The notes below the pieces were generated by a model, which searched no databases, was not told where the DNA came from, and worked only from the letters and a program-made list of their open reading frames with translations. From the NCBI GenBank assembly GCA_036937835.1, contig CM072863.1, positions 10,218,001 through 10,282,000 of the forward strand: DNA of 64,000 nt, written 5' to 3'. A program made the position numbers and the translations under genes. Source of the stretch: Pampus argenteus (lineage: Eukaryota; Chordata; Actinopteri; Scombriformes; Stromateidae). This document shows, one piece after another, positions 28,092 through 43,559 of the stretch (its first letter is position 1; each line of letters begins with the position of its first letter).

Positions 28092-28094
<3 letters not shown>
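27904..28094. repeat. Direct repeat copy B
   Basis: About 190 bases matching 25274-25484 in the same orientation, with a shorter CA tract. Its end abuts the (AT)n/(GATA)n microsatellite and lies only about 340 bases upstream of the vwa1 start codon. Confidence 0.7.
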
Positions 28095-28126
<32 letters not shown>

Positions 28127-28148
28127 TAGATAGATAGATAGATAGATA
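28095..28148. repeat. (AT)n/(GATA)n compound microsatellite
   Basis: AT repeats for about 30 bases, then six GATA units. It lies within the upstream region of vwa1. Confidence 0.95.
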
Positions 28149-28431
28149 ATCTGGGACACAATTCAGTTCAATCCAATTCAAATTTGCTTCCTGGCTGACG
28201 CAGCTGGAGGAGGCGGAGGAGCAGGAGGAGTAATATGAACTAGAAAGTGAACTCTTGAAACAATTTAGCGAAAGAAGTACGACGCGGATAAGCGCAGTTG
28301 TAGCACGTATGACGCAGGGAGACGTTTCCATTGGAGCCGACAGAGCTGCGTGACAGCGGGCTGTAGTTTATGATGGCAGCCAGCGTTGGTCGTTTCACCT
28401 GTCTGTGCTGTTTCTGACCAAGTTGGAGAAG

Positions 28432-33437
<5,006 letters not shown>

Positions 33438-36085
33438 GACGTATTATCTTATTTTCTTAATTCCTGCAATTTTGTTCATACATATAGCAGGTTTAGTTCA
33501 TTAGAAAAAGTGTAATTTCTCTTTTCTCTGACTCCTCTCTCTGATAGATTATAGTCAGTGGTGTTAACAGCCAGAGTCTGCAGCAATCAGGCAGCTGGAG
33601 CACAAAAATGGGTGAAATCAAGCATTTTGATGGAAGATAACATGTGCAGGACTGAATATCATTTTATAGGTTAAAATTTCATCTCAAAATGAATTATAGT
33701 GACTCAACAGGCCTTATCGCATAACCCCAGCCCTCTGTCCTCACAGTGGCTCAGCAAATACCTAGCATAATTTACTTTAGTGTTTAATTAACTTAACTTT
33801 CTTGGGAAAACTGTCAAATTCATCAACCACAAATTCATTTAAACATATTAGAGTTAGTCGGGAGCAGGAGACAGACAGAGAGGATGTAGCTGTAATATTT
33901 AAGAAAATATCAGGAACTGTTGTCTTTCAGAAAGAAAGAGAAAGTATTCAGGTAGACAGAAGTATTGTTGCTGACAATTACCGTATTTATTATGATGATT
34001 GGTAGTCTTGTCAGCCTGCTCTTAAATTGTACTGTTACATAATTAAAGCCGTATTTCTCCATGAAAGTATATTTATTGGCATTATCAGTGTAAAATGTTG
34101 TCATACATCCCCAATTTTAAATCCTACAACCTGATAGTGCCAGTTTGTCTATCAGACAGTGCCTTGATAAATCACGACATTAGAAACTGAACTACAGCAT
34201 GATAATCGGACAGAATTTTTTTTCTATTTTTAGTTTTCACATGTATGTTATTAAATCAATTGACAACATAAATAGCTGAAAAAGCTCTGAATGAAACCAA
34301 AGTACATATGTAGTTAATGTTTTTCTTTGATTAGCAAACTAAAACATTATTCTTTCCTTCTCATACTGTTCATTCTTTATCCTTTGAAAATCTATTAAAA
34401 ATGGTTTTAAAAATGGTTGAAAACTGTCGAAATGTACGAATATAACAAAGTTGTTTTACAATGGGCACCAGTCTAAAATAATCCATTGTGAAGCTGCAGC
34501 CTACAAACTATGAAACAAAACAACACTGCCTCATCATAGTGATTGACAGGCATACTGGGAACGATTTTTTAATAATTTTGATTATCTTTAACAGCCAAAT
34601 TCCAGCTTGTTATATCTCATCTGTGGTCTCTGATGCGGCTGTTGACTGGATGATTTGTTCAGTTTTTAAGAATTTCAAATGTTCAGATTTTGAAGTCGAC
34701 CACTATGGAGTTTTTTCCCTGCCTGGACAGACAAGATTTACTTGCCTTTCTCATCTAGCCACTGCATCATATGCTGAAAGCAAATACTGAAGTTACAGAC
34801 AGGTGTATTTCTGCATCGCCGTGCTGATAGTGACTATGTCCTATGTATATTTTTGTGTCATTATTTTGTTGTTTTGTATTCATATGCTGTACCTACATTT
34901 ATCTTGTAAAATATTCCTATGGACAAATTAAATGACACGAAGAAAGAATATTTCTTTAACAGGTGTTTGCATGCTATCTAAATTTAAAAAAAAAACTAAA
35001 CTAACTAAATTTAAAAAAATCTGTATTACTGTAAGAATGTTTTGTCCTGTCAGGTATTCTGGTATTTGGTTGTTTGTGGGGCCATCTAGTGACTGTGAGC
35101 TGTAATCAGAAATTTCAAGCTCAGTAATTGGTAAACTTCATGTCATCTTGTCATGTGACATAAATTGTTTATTTATGGCTAGAGGTTGTGTTATATTATA
35201 GTTCATTACTTTAAAACAGCCAATGAATATTAACTGGTTTAACCTGCCTTGATAATTGTACTGGATGAGCCTTAAAAAAGTAGGTGGTCGTTTGAAGATG
35301 TAATATTTTTTTTAAAATAATGTTGCAATTACTTACACTTATTGAACCCACTGATCATATTCAATATGGTCTTTAGTTTGTAACAATGGTGAATACATTT
35401 CTCTCTTGTCTTACACAACAAACCCAAATCTGAATCTGGGTTGAAGAGAGAAACATTGCATGTTATTGTTATTGTAATGTATATTCGCTTAATTAACCTT
35501 TACAAAAGTGATATTAAGGTAATATGTCTTTAAGGAGAGGAACTTGTGTTCGTTTGGTTTCAGTGTTTATTGGTTTAGGCCTGGTGAGTGGTATCAAACT
35601 TTTAGTTTATTTTCTGAAAAGCCAACCCACAAGCAAGTACATACATGCACATGAGCATATACGCTTCCCACCTAATTATGCCATAGTGAATCAAGCTGCA
35701 AAGGAAGCACATTTCATTCAGGGAAGCTGATTAATCTCTTGGGCTTCATTAACATGCAGCTTGGGCTCCCTGAGGAATAAAACATAATGTTGCTTTTTGG
35801 CTTCCTGTAGGCCCAACAAGGATCTTGCTAGAACGTAGCACAAAGACAGGATGAACTTCCTCTATTGGCCAAAAGAAGGAGCGTCTTTAGTTGACTGACT
35901 GCACCTGCAAACATTCAGGAGCACAAAACACCAGTAGGGAGCTTACAGAGGTGGACACCATGTTGGCAGCAGGTTGGAGGATGACAACTGAATTATATTC
36001 ACCTGACGGACATCAAAAATGAAGATGGAGTGTTAAGACTTTATATCAGCTGTTAAAACAGTTTCATAGATAAGGTTATTGAAAC
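33438..36085. other. vwa1 downstream region and ora upstream region
   Basis: No coding exon found. The first part is probably vwa1 3' UTR, but no strong AATAAA signal stands out. The rest is AT-rich. No TATA box is obvious at the usual distance from the ora start at 36086. Confidence 0.35.
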
Positions 36086-36601
36086 ATGGAAAAGAATGGA
36101 AATGAAAAACTTGTGGGGATGGGACTTCGTGTCTCTGTGTCTCGCGCACAAACTGCCTTTTATATCATCCTGGTGATGCTGGGCATCCTGGGTAATGCCA
36201 CTGTGGTTGGGGTGATTGGTAAGAGTGTATTCACGGACCATGGAGGAGGACGTAACTCGGATATCATTATCATTAACATGGCACTGTCTAACCTGCTGGT
36301 GTCCGTGTTGAGGAACACACTGCTTGTCATCTCAGACATGGGATTTGAGGTAAGTAGTCTGTAGGTTGAAAGCATATTTTCGGTTGTAAGACATTAAATT
36401 AGAAATTACAGTAATAACTGATATGTGAATGGATCTTGCCAATCAGTCACACACTAAGTTGATTTTACTTTTTTAAAACCCAACTACAATACCAGTTGCT
36501 AAAGTGTGAATTTTTGGAACGTTTTTGTCTGGGAAGTTTGAGTTCGACAAAGTGTTCCAAGAGATAGATATCAGTACAAGATTATGTAGGGAAATGTGCC
36601 A

Positions 36602-36638
<37 letters not shown>

Positions 36639-38326
36639 ATATATATACTCTTTTTTTCCCCCCACAGCTGTACTCATCCAAAGAGTGGTGTCAGTTCCTC
36701 ATGGGTATCTGGGTGTGGCTGCGATCAGTCAATGTGTGGTCGACGCTCTTCCTCAGTGCCTTCCACCTGCAGACCTTGAGGCGGGTGGCTCCTACTATTG
36801 GGAACCTTCACAAGCCACGGGGTGCTCCCAGTACCCTACTGCTGAGTCTCGGCCTCATCTGGCTTGTCAACTTTATTTACTCCATTCCTGCTCATATCTT
36901 TTCCACTAGTGGGAATGTGAACAGCACAGAGGTGATAGAAAAATACTCCATTACAAGTAAAACTCCTGCATGAAAAATCTTATTAGCAGCAAAATGTACT
37001 TAAAATATTAAAATAATAACTTATTTCATCATTTTGACTGACATATTATTATATATGACATCATTAGATTATTAATACTGAAGCATCAGTGTTACAGCAG
37101 CATGCTGTAACAGCTGGAGGTGGCGCTATCTTAAACTACTTTATATACAGTTAGTTAAGTCCAGTGGTTCCCAACCTAGGGGCCAAGCCCCTCCAAAGGG
37201 TCACCAGATAAATCTGAGAGGTCCTGATATGATTATGAGAGAGGAAAAAATAAAAAATAAAGTTCTGATAGACACAGAAACCATCTGAGAAGTTTATAGG
37301 AAAAGAAATCACTATTTTGTGGAGCTGTTACCACAAGCTTCATTTTTAACAATGTGTTGTATTTGAAAATCTATTGTGTCAAATCTTCATCTGAAAAGTA
37401 AGCAAAGCTGTATGTAGAGAAGTCAAAAGTATAATATTTTCCTTAAAATGATGGTGCTTTTCCACTAACCCTGTAAATTAAGTGCTCAATTTCACCTAAA
37501 TGGTGGTTTAAAATTGTTGTGGATTGCTTCCTATTAAATACAAGGTCAAGCTTTTAACAGCATCATGACTCTAAACTGTTAATTCAGTATATGTTCTGCC
37601 TCCTCTCTGCTTTCTTTGTCTTTTCCAGACCCTGATGCTGGTGAGCAGCACAACACGCCCCCTGCTGGGTTGTGTGTGGAACTTTCCTTCTGGCTACAGT
37701 GGCCTGGCCTATGCCACCACATCCATGGTGATCCATGAAACAATTCCTATAATCCTGATGGCCTTTACCAACCTGGGGTCCCTTTACACACTCTACACAC
37801 ATGGCAGGATGCGGAGCTCCGCACAAGATGCACCTGTCATAAAGCGAGTGCCAGCTGAGAGACGAGCAGCCAAGGTGAGGAGGAAGAGGATGGCTGGAGC
37901 TCTGTGGTTGTTAAGGGCTCACTGAAGCCATGTTCGTGTGTGTGTGTGTATTAGGTAGGAAATGTTTTATAACACAGTGAACTGGACAATGTAAGAAATA
38001 TACATCTGAACTGTTTTAGCAACATTTTTATTGGAGTCAAGGTGAACATCTTTCATCTTGTCTAAATATCTGAGTTTCACTTTCCTAATTCTTTGCATTG
38101 TTTGTTCATCCAGGTGATTCTTGCTCTCATCATGCTCTTCATTGCATCCTGGGGAACCAGCATTATCTCTGTCAACTATTTCAACTACAACCGCGGCTCC
38201 TCTGCTGAGTTTCTTCTGGTTATTGCTCGATTTGCCAACATTATCTTCATTGCCATGTCACCAGCTGTTCTTGCAGTTGGCCACCGGCGGCTGCGTTCTT
38301 TTGTCAAGTCTGTGCTCTCTCACTGA
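36086..38326 (+). CDS. ora4: V1R-like olfactory receptor (ora family), four exons
   Basis: Exons 36086-36349, 36668-36931, 37629-37874 and 38114-38326 join in phase 0 to give 328 residues. Seven hydrophobic segments are visible. TM1 contains ILGNATVVGVIG, TM2 IIIINMALSNLLVS, TM3 WVWLRSVNVWSTLF and TM4 LLSLGLIWLVNFIYSIPA. TM5 contains TIPIILMAFTNLGSLYTL, TM6 LALIMLFIASWGTSIIS and TM7 NIIFIAMSPAVLAVGHRRLR. The loop between TM4 and TM5 has an N-S-T glycosylation site before SSTTRPLLGC, as V1R receptors do. In fish, intron-bearing ora genes are ora3 and ora4, a linked pair. I assign ora4 to the four-exon gene from memory, so the number is less certain than the family. It is a chemosensory GPCR of olfactory neurons. 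Confidence 0.75.
36601..36648. repeat. (AT)n tract beside the ora intron-1 acceptor
   Basis: An imperfect AT run ends about 20 bases before the acceptor at 36667. Only a short T/C tract (ctctttttttccccccacag) separates it from exon 2. Confidence 0.95.
37155..37435. mobile_element. Interspersed repeat in ora intron 2 (family B, partial)
   Basis: Contains 'gtggttcccaacctagggg' and later 'ttgtgtcaaatcttcatctg'. Both are parts of a common fish repeat. A longer copy of its other half lies at 46795-47229. Confidence 0.5.
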
Positions 38327-39137
38327 CTGAAAAGTTTAAATGAGCTTTATGGTTATAAACAATGTTAATCTCCGCCAATGTATATGTGTGACTGTAGAGC
38401 TTCAATTGCTGCTAAGGTGGTCATTTTGCTTTATGGGTTTAATATAGAGTGGGTTTGATTTGAAAGCAGAATAAAAGAGTTACTGTCACTGCTTGAAACA
38501 GTGATTCTCACAGTAGTATTAGTGGACACTTTGGACCACATGAAGGGTTATCAACAGAGCCACGGTTTCTGAATCTGTTTGTAGTTTTAGTTATAAAACA
38601 CAAGGGCAAAGTGGTCAATATAATGATAAAACATAAAAGGACAGCATATGATGAATCTATAGTATTGGATATGATAGAAAACCTTAGTGGAGAGAGGTTT
38701 GTTTCATTTAAATTTTTGAGAATTCTTCTCTTTTGATATTGGAGACTGATTGGACTTGGTTTGAGCTGTTGGAAAGACATACTGAGACAATGTACATGAT
38801 TTTGATTTATACAAATAAACTTGACATGACAAACCATTTGTTCAAATAAGAAAGTACAGGTATTATTACACATCTCAGCTCAAAAGAAATAACAAAAACC
38901 AAGACAAGGATACAATGGATTGGATAAAATAGTTTCAATGACAAAAATGACCAATCATCTGCTCATTTGTACAACTATTATTCAGGACATTAAATGGCTG
39001 TTTGCATTGAAATATTTCAAATAAATCTTAAATAATACTTGACAACAGTTCTCTCCAAAGTAAAAAATGCAGCTCTGGATGATGCCTCTGTGCTTATTTG
39101 GGTGGCTTATTCAGTGTGCTGTTGCACTTTGTTTCCA
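38327..39137. other. Shared 3' interval of the two ora genes
   Basis: About 810 bases between two convergent stop codons. It is AT-rich, with an AATAAA-type hexamer at about 38470 (plus strand, 'cagaataaaagag') that could end the plus-strand transcript. No exon is visible. Confidence 0.4.
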
Positions 39138-40339
39138 TCAATTGTTTGCTTTAACCTTCATGTTTATGACTTTACTCTCTTTTTGTACAACAAAAATGGT
39201 TTGTTTTCCCTTCTTTCCTTTAGTCTCTGGGGATGCATTTCCCACTTCGGTGTCCGCATTGTGACATTTAACAACTTTCAAACACCCAAGTATCATACCA
39301 ACGATTCTCCTTCTCAGCTTGCCATGCCCCAGGGCCACCACCATGGGACTGAATCCTACAAACAGCGAGGCAGAGAAATGAGCTACAGTCAGCAGCCCTT
39401 CAGCATGATGTCCTCCATCATGGTTGTAGTATGTCACCGCAGCGACTTGCAGTGCCCAGCAGACCACGAACAGAGACACCAGTGACATGATCACATGAGC
39501 TGCTTTGCGTTCAGTGGACACATGTTTGTCCAGCTCCCCATGGTTTCCTCCAGACTCCCCCCCTGATGTAATAGCTCTGATATGCTTTGCCAGAGCGTGC
39601 AGGGTGGCCAGGTTGGTGAAAATCATCAGCACCAACGGCAACACCTCGTTGAGTGCCAACGAGCTAGAGGCAAAAGCTGAGCCCTGCTCATTGGTGGGAA
39701 ACTCCCAGATACAGCCCAGCAGAGGCCTAGTGGTGCAGCTGATCACCATAAGCTCCACAGTGACATTGCCATGAACATGGGTGCTATATACCAAAGCAGG
39801 GATTGAGAAAACCAGATTAAGGCCCCACACCAGTCCTAGAACAATCCAAACTCGCCGCCTCTCCCGCTGCTGTGCGAGAGGTCCAAAGGCAACATGCTGT
39901 CGCTTTAGGGTAGTGCAGTGGAAGAGGCTAAGCGCCAAGGTAACCCAGCAGCCCACAGCTCGCCACCACACCCACAGCAGCATGAAGACTCTGCACCAGC
40001 CCGGGGACAAAGACACATCCAAGCCCAGGTCCGACACAAAGATGGGCACTGTGCGGAAAAGTGAGGTCAGCAGGTTTGCCAGCGACAGGTGCACCAAAAT
40101 AGTGTCGGAGGGAGGGAGTCGTCGAGACGGACTCTCAATGGCTGTCTGAAACACCTGAGAGTGAAGAGGAGTGAGGAGAGGGAGCAACGCCGAGAACAAT
40201 CCTAACAGAAACATTCTGCTCAATTCATGAATAAAATGCTCTGTTATCTTACCACATGGATGACCAAGATGTTTCCCAGGATGCCAGAGAAGACAAGGAG
40301 CCCAAACAAAATAGCGTCTATAGTGAGGACCTCTGACAT
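39138..40339 (-). CDS. ora3: V1R-like olfactory receptor (ora family), two exons
   Basis: Exon 1 is 40339-40253 (29 codons) and exon 2 is 40154-39138. They join in phase 0 (GTG/gtaag donor, ctctcag/GTG acceptor) to give 367 residues. Exon 1 holds TM1 (ILFGLLVFSGILGNILVIHV). Exon 2 holds TM2-TM7, including LVHLSLANLLTSLFR, LLWVWWRAVGCWVTLALS, LVWGLNLVFSIPALV, LVLMIFTNLATL and SASLFVGFSPMVVALGHGKL. GNVT before ISCTTRPLLGCIW is the expected second-loop glycosylation site. The hydrophilic C-tail of about 50 residues is longer than that of the convergent neighbour. Family identity is strong. The number ora3 rests on the pair arrangement and exon count and is tentative. An ATG inside the exon-2 frame at 40223 is intronic and was not used. 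Confidence 0.75.
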
Positions 40340-40462
40340 GGCATCATCCTCTGCATGGCGACATAGTTTGCGTTTTGTTTGTGACAGGCATGGGTGTGAG
40401 AGTCAAAGTGAAACATGAACGTTTCCTATGCACGACTTCTGCTGCTGATGTCCCTCCTGGTG

Positions 40463-40472
40463 TTTTATATAT
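40463..40472 (-). promoter_or_regulatory. TATA box candidate for the two-exon ora gene
   Basis: On the minus strand the sequence reads TATATAAAAC about 125 bases upstream of the start codon at 40339. That would place transcription start near 40435. Confidence 0.5.
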
Positions 40473-41199
40473 GCACATACAGACAAACAAATAGATTCAT
40501 CACACAGATTCATCTTTGCTGACTCGGTTCAAGGTCAATTTAGTTGAATATGTTGATGCTTTGAGGCAGCAAACGCAAGCACTTTCCACATTTTCTTTCC
40601 ACACCACCAACCAACTGCAAATGCTATACTGTCTCTTGACCTGAGCGATCACATCAGCAGGTGTGTGTCGCTATTATTTGTTGTGTTCATAGCAATTATA
40701 GAAATTATCTTCGCTATGGAAATACGTGTGGTGATAGACTGCTTATTTCTTTTTCAGCACTTCTAGTTTATATCCCATTACTGCAGTAGCTTAGCTAAAT
40801 AACAACAGTTGATATCAAACATGCCAATAAGTGCAGATCACACAGATCTTTAGCAATTATCCTGTGTGATCTTTCGGGGACAGGTGTTGCTAAGCCAGAC
40901 CCACCGATGCAGCATTTTCTCTCATTAGTCAGCCATTCATACTCTCCCTTGGTATTAATTGTTTGCTCGGTTGCAAAGCTTCTCTCCTGGGATGAGGCAA
41001 TCATTGCTTAGAATAAATTCAAATAAGCCCTATTAAATATATTCAAAATCATGATGATGATATAAGATCAGGGAATAATAATGCTTTTTAATCACACGTT
41101 ACTGTTTGGGTTTTTTTTCCATTGTGCTTGAGATTTTCTTATTATCAGGAGACTTTTCTCCATTTACAAGCCTACCGTGTCTTATTGCCTTATTGCTAC

Positions 41200-42895
41200 T
41201 GACTGTCTGTAAGACAGGGCCGTCCTGTCTTAGGTGCTGACGTAATGCGGTAAGCGATTTGCTTCATTTCCGCTTCTGGGTTGTTGTTGGTAGCGTTTCT
41301 GCATCTCAGTTTGCTAACTTTATTCTTCAATAAAGAATAAATAAAAATACTGCGGCTAATTACCAACTGGACGTTTAAACGTACACTACATCCGTTGAAG
41401 CATTTGTAGCTCTCTCCTTCTATTAGTGACTTTTCGCTAAATCCTACAGTTGTTTGAGATCTGCTAGCTACTTAGCTTAGCAGTTAGCAATGGCTTCTCT
41501 CTCCCTCTCCTGCTCAGTGTGTCTGATGTTTAGCTCTTCCTCTGCTTCCTTTAGTAGTAACAGTACGTGTAATAAATGTAGTATATTTGCAGTGTTGGGG
41601 GCGAAGCTCCGCACCGTGGAAAGTCAGTCGTTAGTTGTACTTAGTTGCTGTAGTTAGCCAGCTCCCGGTTGCCAGTACAGGCCGAACCAGCGACAGTTCC
41701 CGGGCAGCGGCTGGATGGCTGTCCGAAGAAGGAACTAAGATGAAGCTCACGGTTCACCATCAAACAGTTCGTGTTTGTAACATGATTTCCCCAAACATGA
41801 CAACCCAGAGTTGATACCAGGAGGCAGAGTTACAGTCCTACACGCTTCTCTACGCTTCCATTAGAGCAATTACCACCCAAAATCACATAGAAACTGTGTT
41901 CGTCCCTCCACCTCTTAAATCCATTAAGTCTGAAGTTAACAAAAGAGAAATTATACATAAAACCTAATAAAACAAAATTAACACCTCCAGTGCAATAGTA
42001 CAACAGAGAAACATGGACGCTTAAACATTAGATCTGTCATCTGTATTAATAAATGACCTCATATTGGGATATTATATTGATTTATTTTGTCTTAGCCTAA
42101 ATGAAGATACTCCTCTCAGTCATATTAATACTCAAATTCCTCCAGATATCAGCTGACGAGGTGGAGTGGCAGCCATTTTAACTCTAAACCTAAATTTAAT
42201 CATAACTCATTTAACAGCCTTGTTCTTATTCTTTTACACATAACCTGGAAATCTCTACAGCAAATTCTATTTCTTATAGAGTACCGCCCTCCTGGCCCGT
42301 ACTCTGAGTTACCTGAGTACACTGTCGGATAGTGATGTACGTTTAAGGAAGTGATTCCATCAGCATTTAATTAAAAGCTATGTGTCAATATAACAGAGGA
42401 CTCTTCTGCTAATTTTTGTCCTGGTTTGTTGATAGTGCTGCAGGTTTATTGTGAATGAAGCTCAACTCTATTGCCCTTTTAAGAAAGAAGATAATAAAAC
42501 AAGAGATTAGCTCTGTGGTATAACCTAGAGACCCGGAAATTAAAGCAAACATCGCAAAAACCTGAAAGGCTATGGCGTTCCAACAAACTAGGAGAATCTC
42601 ACTTAGTATGACACACTAGTTTAAAAACATAGGAAGACCCCTCTGTAATGTAACTCTATTGATCCATTTATTCCTATAGAGCTCAGTAATAACAACTTCA
42701 TGAGCTTCTTTAGTGATAAAATTCTAAGTATTAGAAACAAGGTTCATCACCTCCTGCACTAACTTATCCTCAAACACAGGAACTTTAGAGGCAGCTGTGA
42801 TGTGTCTCTGTAAATTAAAGTACGCTCTAGACCTGCTCTATGTGTAAAGTATCATGAGACAATTTTGTTGTGATTTGGCACTATATAAATAAATT
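41200..42895 (+). mobile_element. Internally deleted L2-type LINE
   Basis: A 5' region near 41490 could begin a Ser- and Cys-rich ORF1 (ATGGCTTCTCTC...). At 42100-42330 are broken pieces of an apurinic-type endonuclease domain, including GGVAAI and YRPPGPYSEL. The 3' end near 42870 reads 'gatttggcactatataaataaa', a typical fish L2 tail. Reverse transcriptase is missing, and stops and frameshifts are frequent. I infer one element with a large internal deletion. Confidence 0.55.
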
Positions 42896-42929
42896 GATGT
42901 CATGATTGTGGACTGAAAGCAGCAGCCGC

Positions 42930-43420
42930 TAAAAGTCAAGTTGATTTGCATTGCTCATCCTGCAGCAGCTGAGGCTGATGCCTGTGTACAAACAACATGG
43001 TGCAGGGTACCAGAAGTCATGCTAAACATCCCTTTCAACAAGGCCATCGACATGTGGTCTCTGGGACTCGTAGCAGTAGAGCCTTATCCTGTCCTCTTTA
43101 TCCTTAGGGTCAACATGCTGACTATGTGCTGGATCGTGGAATGGGAACTGATTATTATTTCCACAAACAGCAGAGTAGTGTGTGGAAATTCAAGACTCCA
43201 GAGGAGCTTGCATATGAGACAGCGTTATACGCTCAAGAGACGAGATATGTCACACTGAAGTCTCTTGATGATCTTGAGCAGATTTTGTCATGGTGAGTGG
43301 ACATCTCATCAAGAGGATGCTACAGCTGGATGCTGACCTGCGTATTAAACCTCTTGATGTTCTGAAGTATCAGCCTCTCTCAGAGCTCCCACCCTGACAT
43401 CTACATCACAATAGAGGAGA
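42930..43420 (+). pseudogene. HIPK-like protein kinase pseudogene fragment
   Basis: The first frame reads VKLI..AH, then PEVMLNIPFNKAIDMWSLGLVAVE. These match kinase subdomains VII-IX of homeodomain-interacting protein kinases. The DFG magnesium-binding triplet expected after VKLI is gone. Homology continues in another frame (ADYVLDRGMGTDYYFHKQQ..., ETRYVTLKSLDDLEQIL), hits a stop, then resumes with KRMLQLDADLRIKPLDVLKYQPLS before a stop near 43395. The N-lobe is absent. It is a dead fragment of the teleost-expanded HIPK-like set and directly follows the LINE 3' tail. Confidence 0.7.
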
Positions 43421-43559
43421 CTGAACCTGAAGTCTCTTCATTGACATGAATGTGCCCCGTTGGAAGAGAATGACCCCAAACGGGCCTGAGTCCAGCCTGA
43501 GGACAACGCCAAGCAGGACGGCTTGTTTAGACGCTTCTTCAGGAGCCGTCCACCAACTG

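Larger units (their letters stand above)
6546..28300. other. Gene-poor interval between tmem88b and vwa1
   Basis: About 21.8 kb in which I find no exon with family resemblance. Open frames are short (mostly under 110 codons) and many come from microsatellites. The interval holds transposon remnants and simple repeats, listed separately, and otherwise AT-rich unique-looking sequence. Unspliced non-coding RNA or enhancers cannot be excluded by eye. Confidence 0.55.

Noticed and set aside
25922..28094. An intact endogenous retrovirus
   Set aside because: Only gag fragments with stops are present. No polymerase or envelope region is visible between the repeats.
39505..40149. Plus-strand open frames of 89 and 122 codons
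   Set aside because: They are antisense to exon 2 of the minus-strand ora gene, whose seven-helix protein explains the open sequence.
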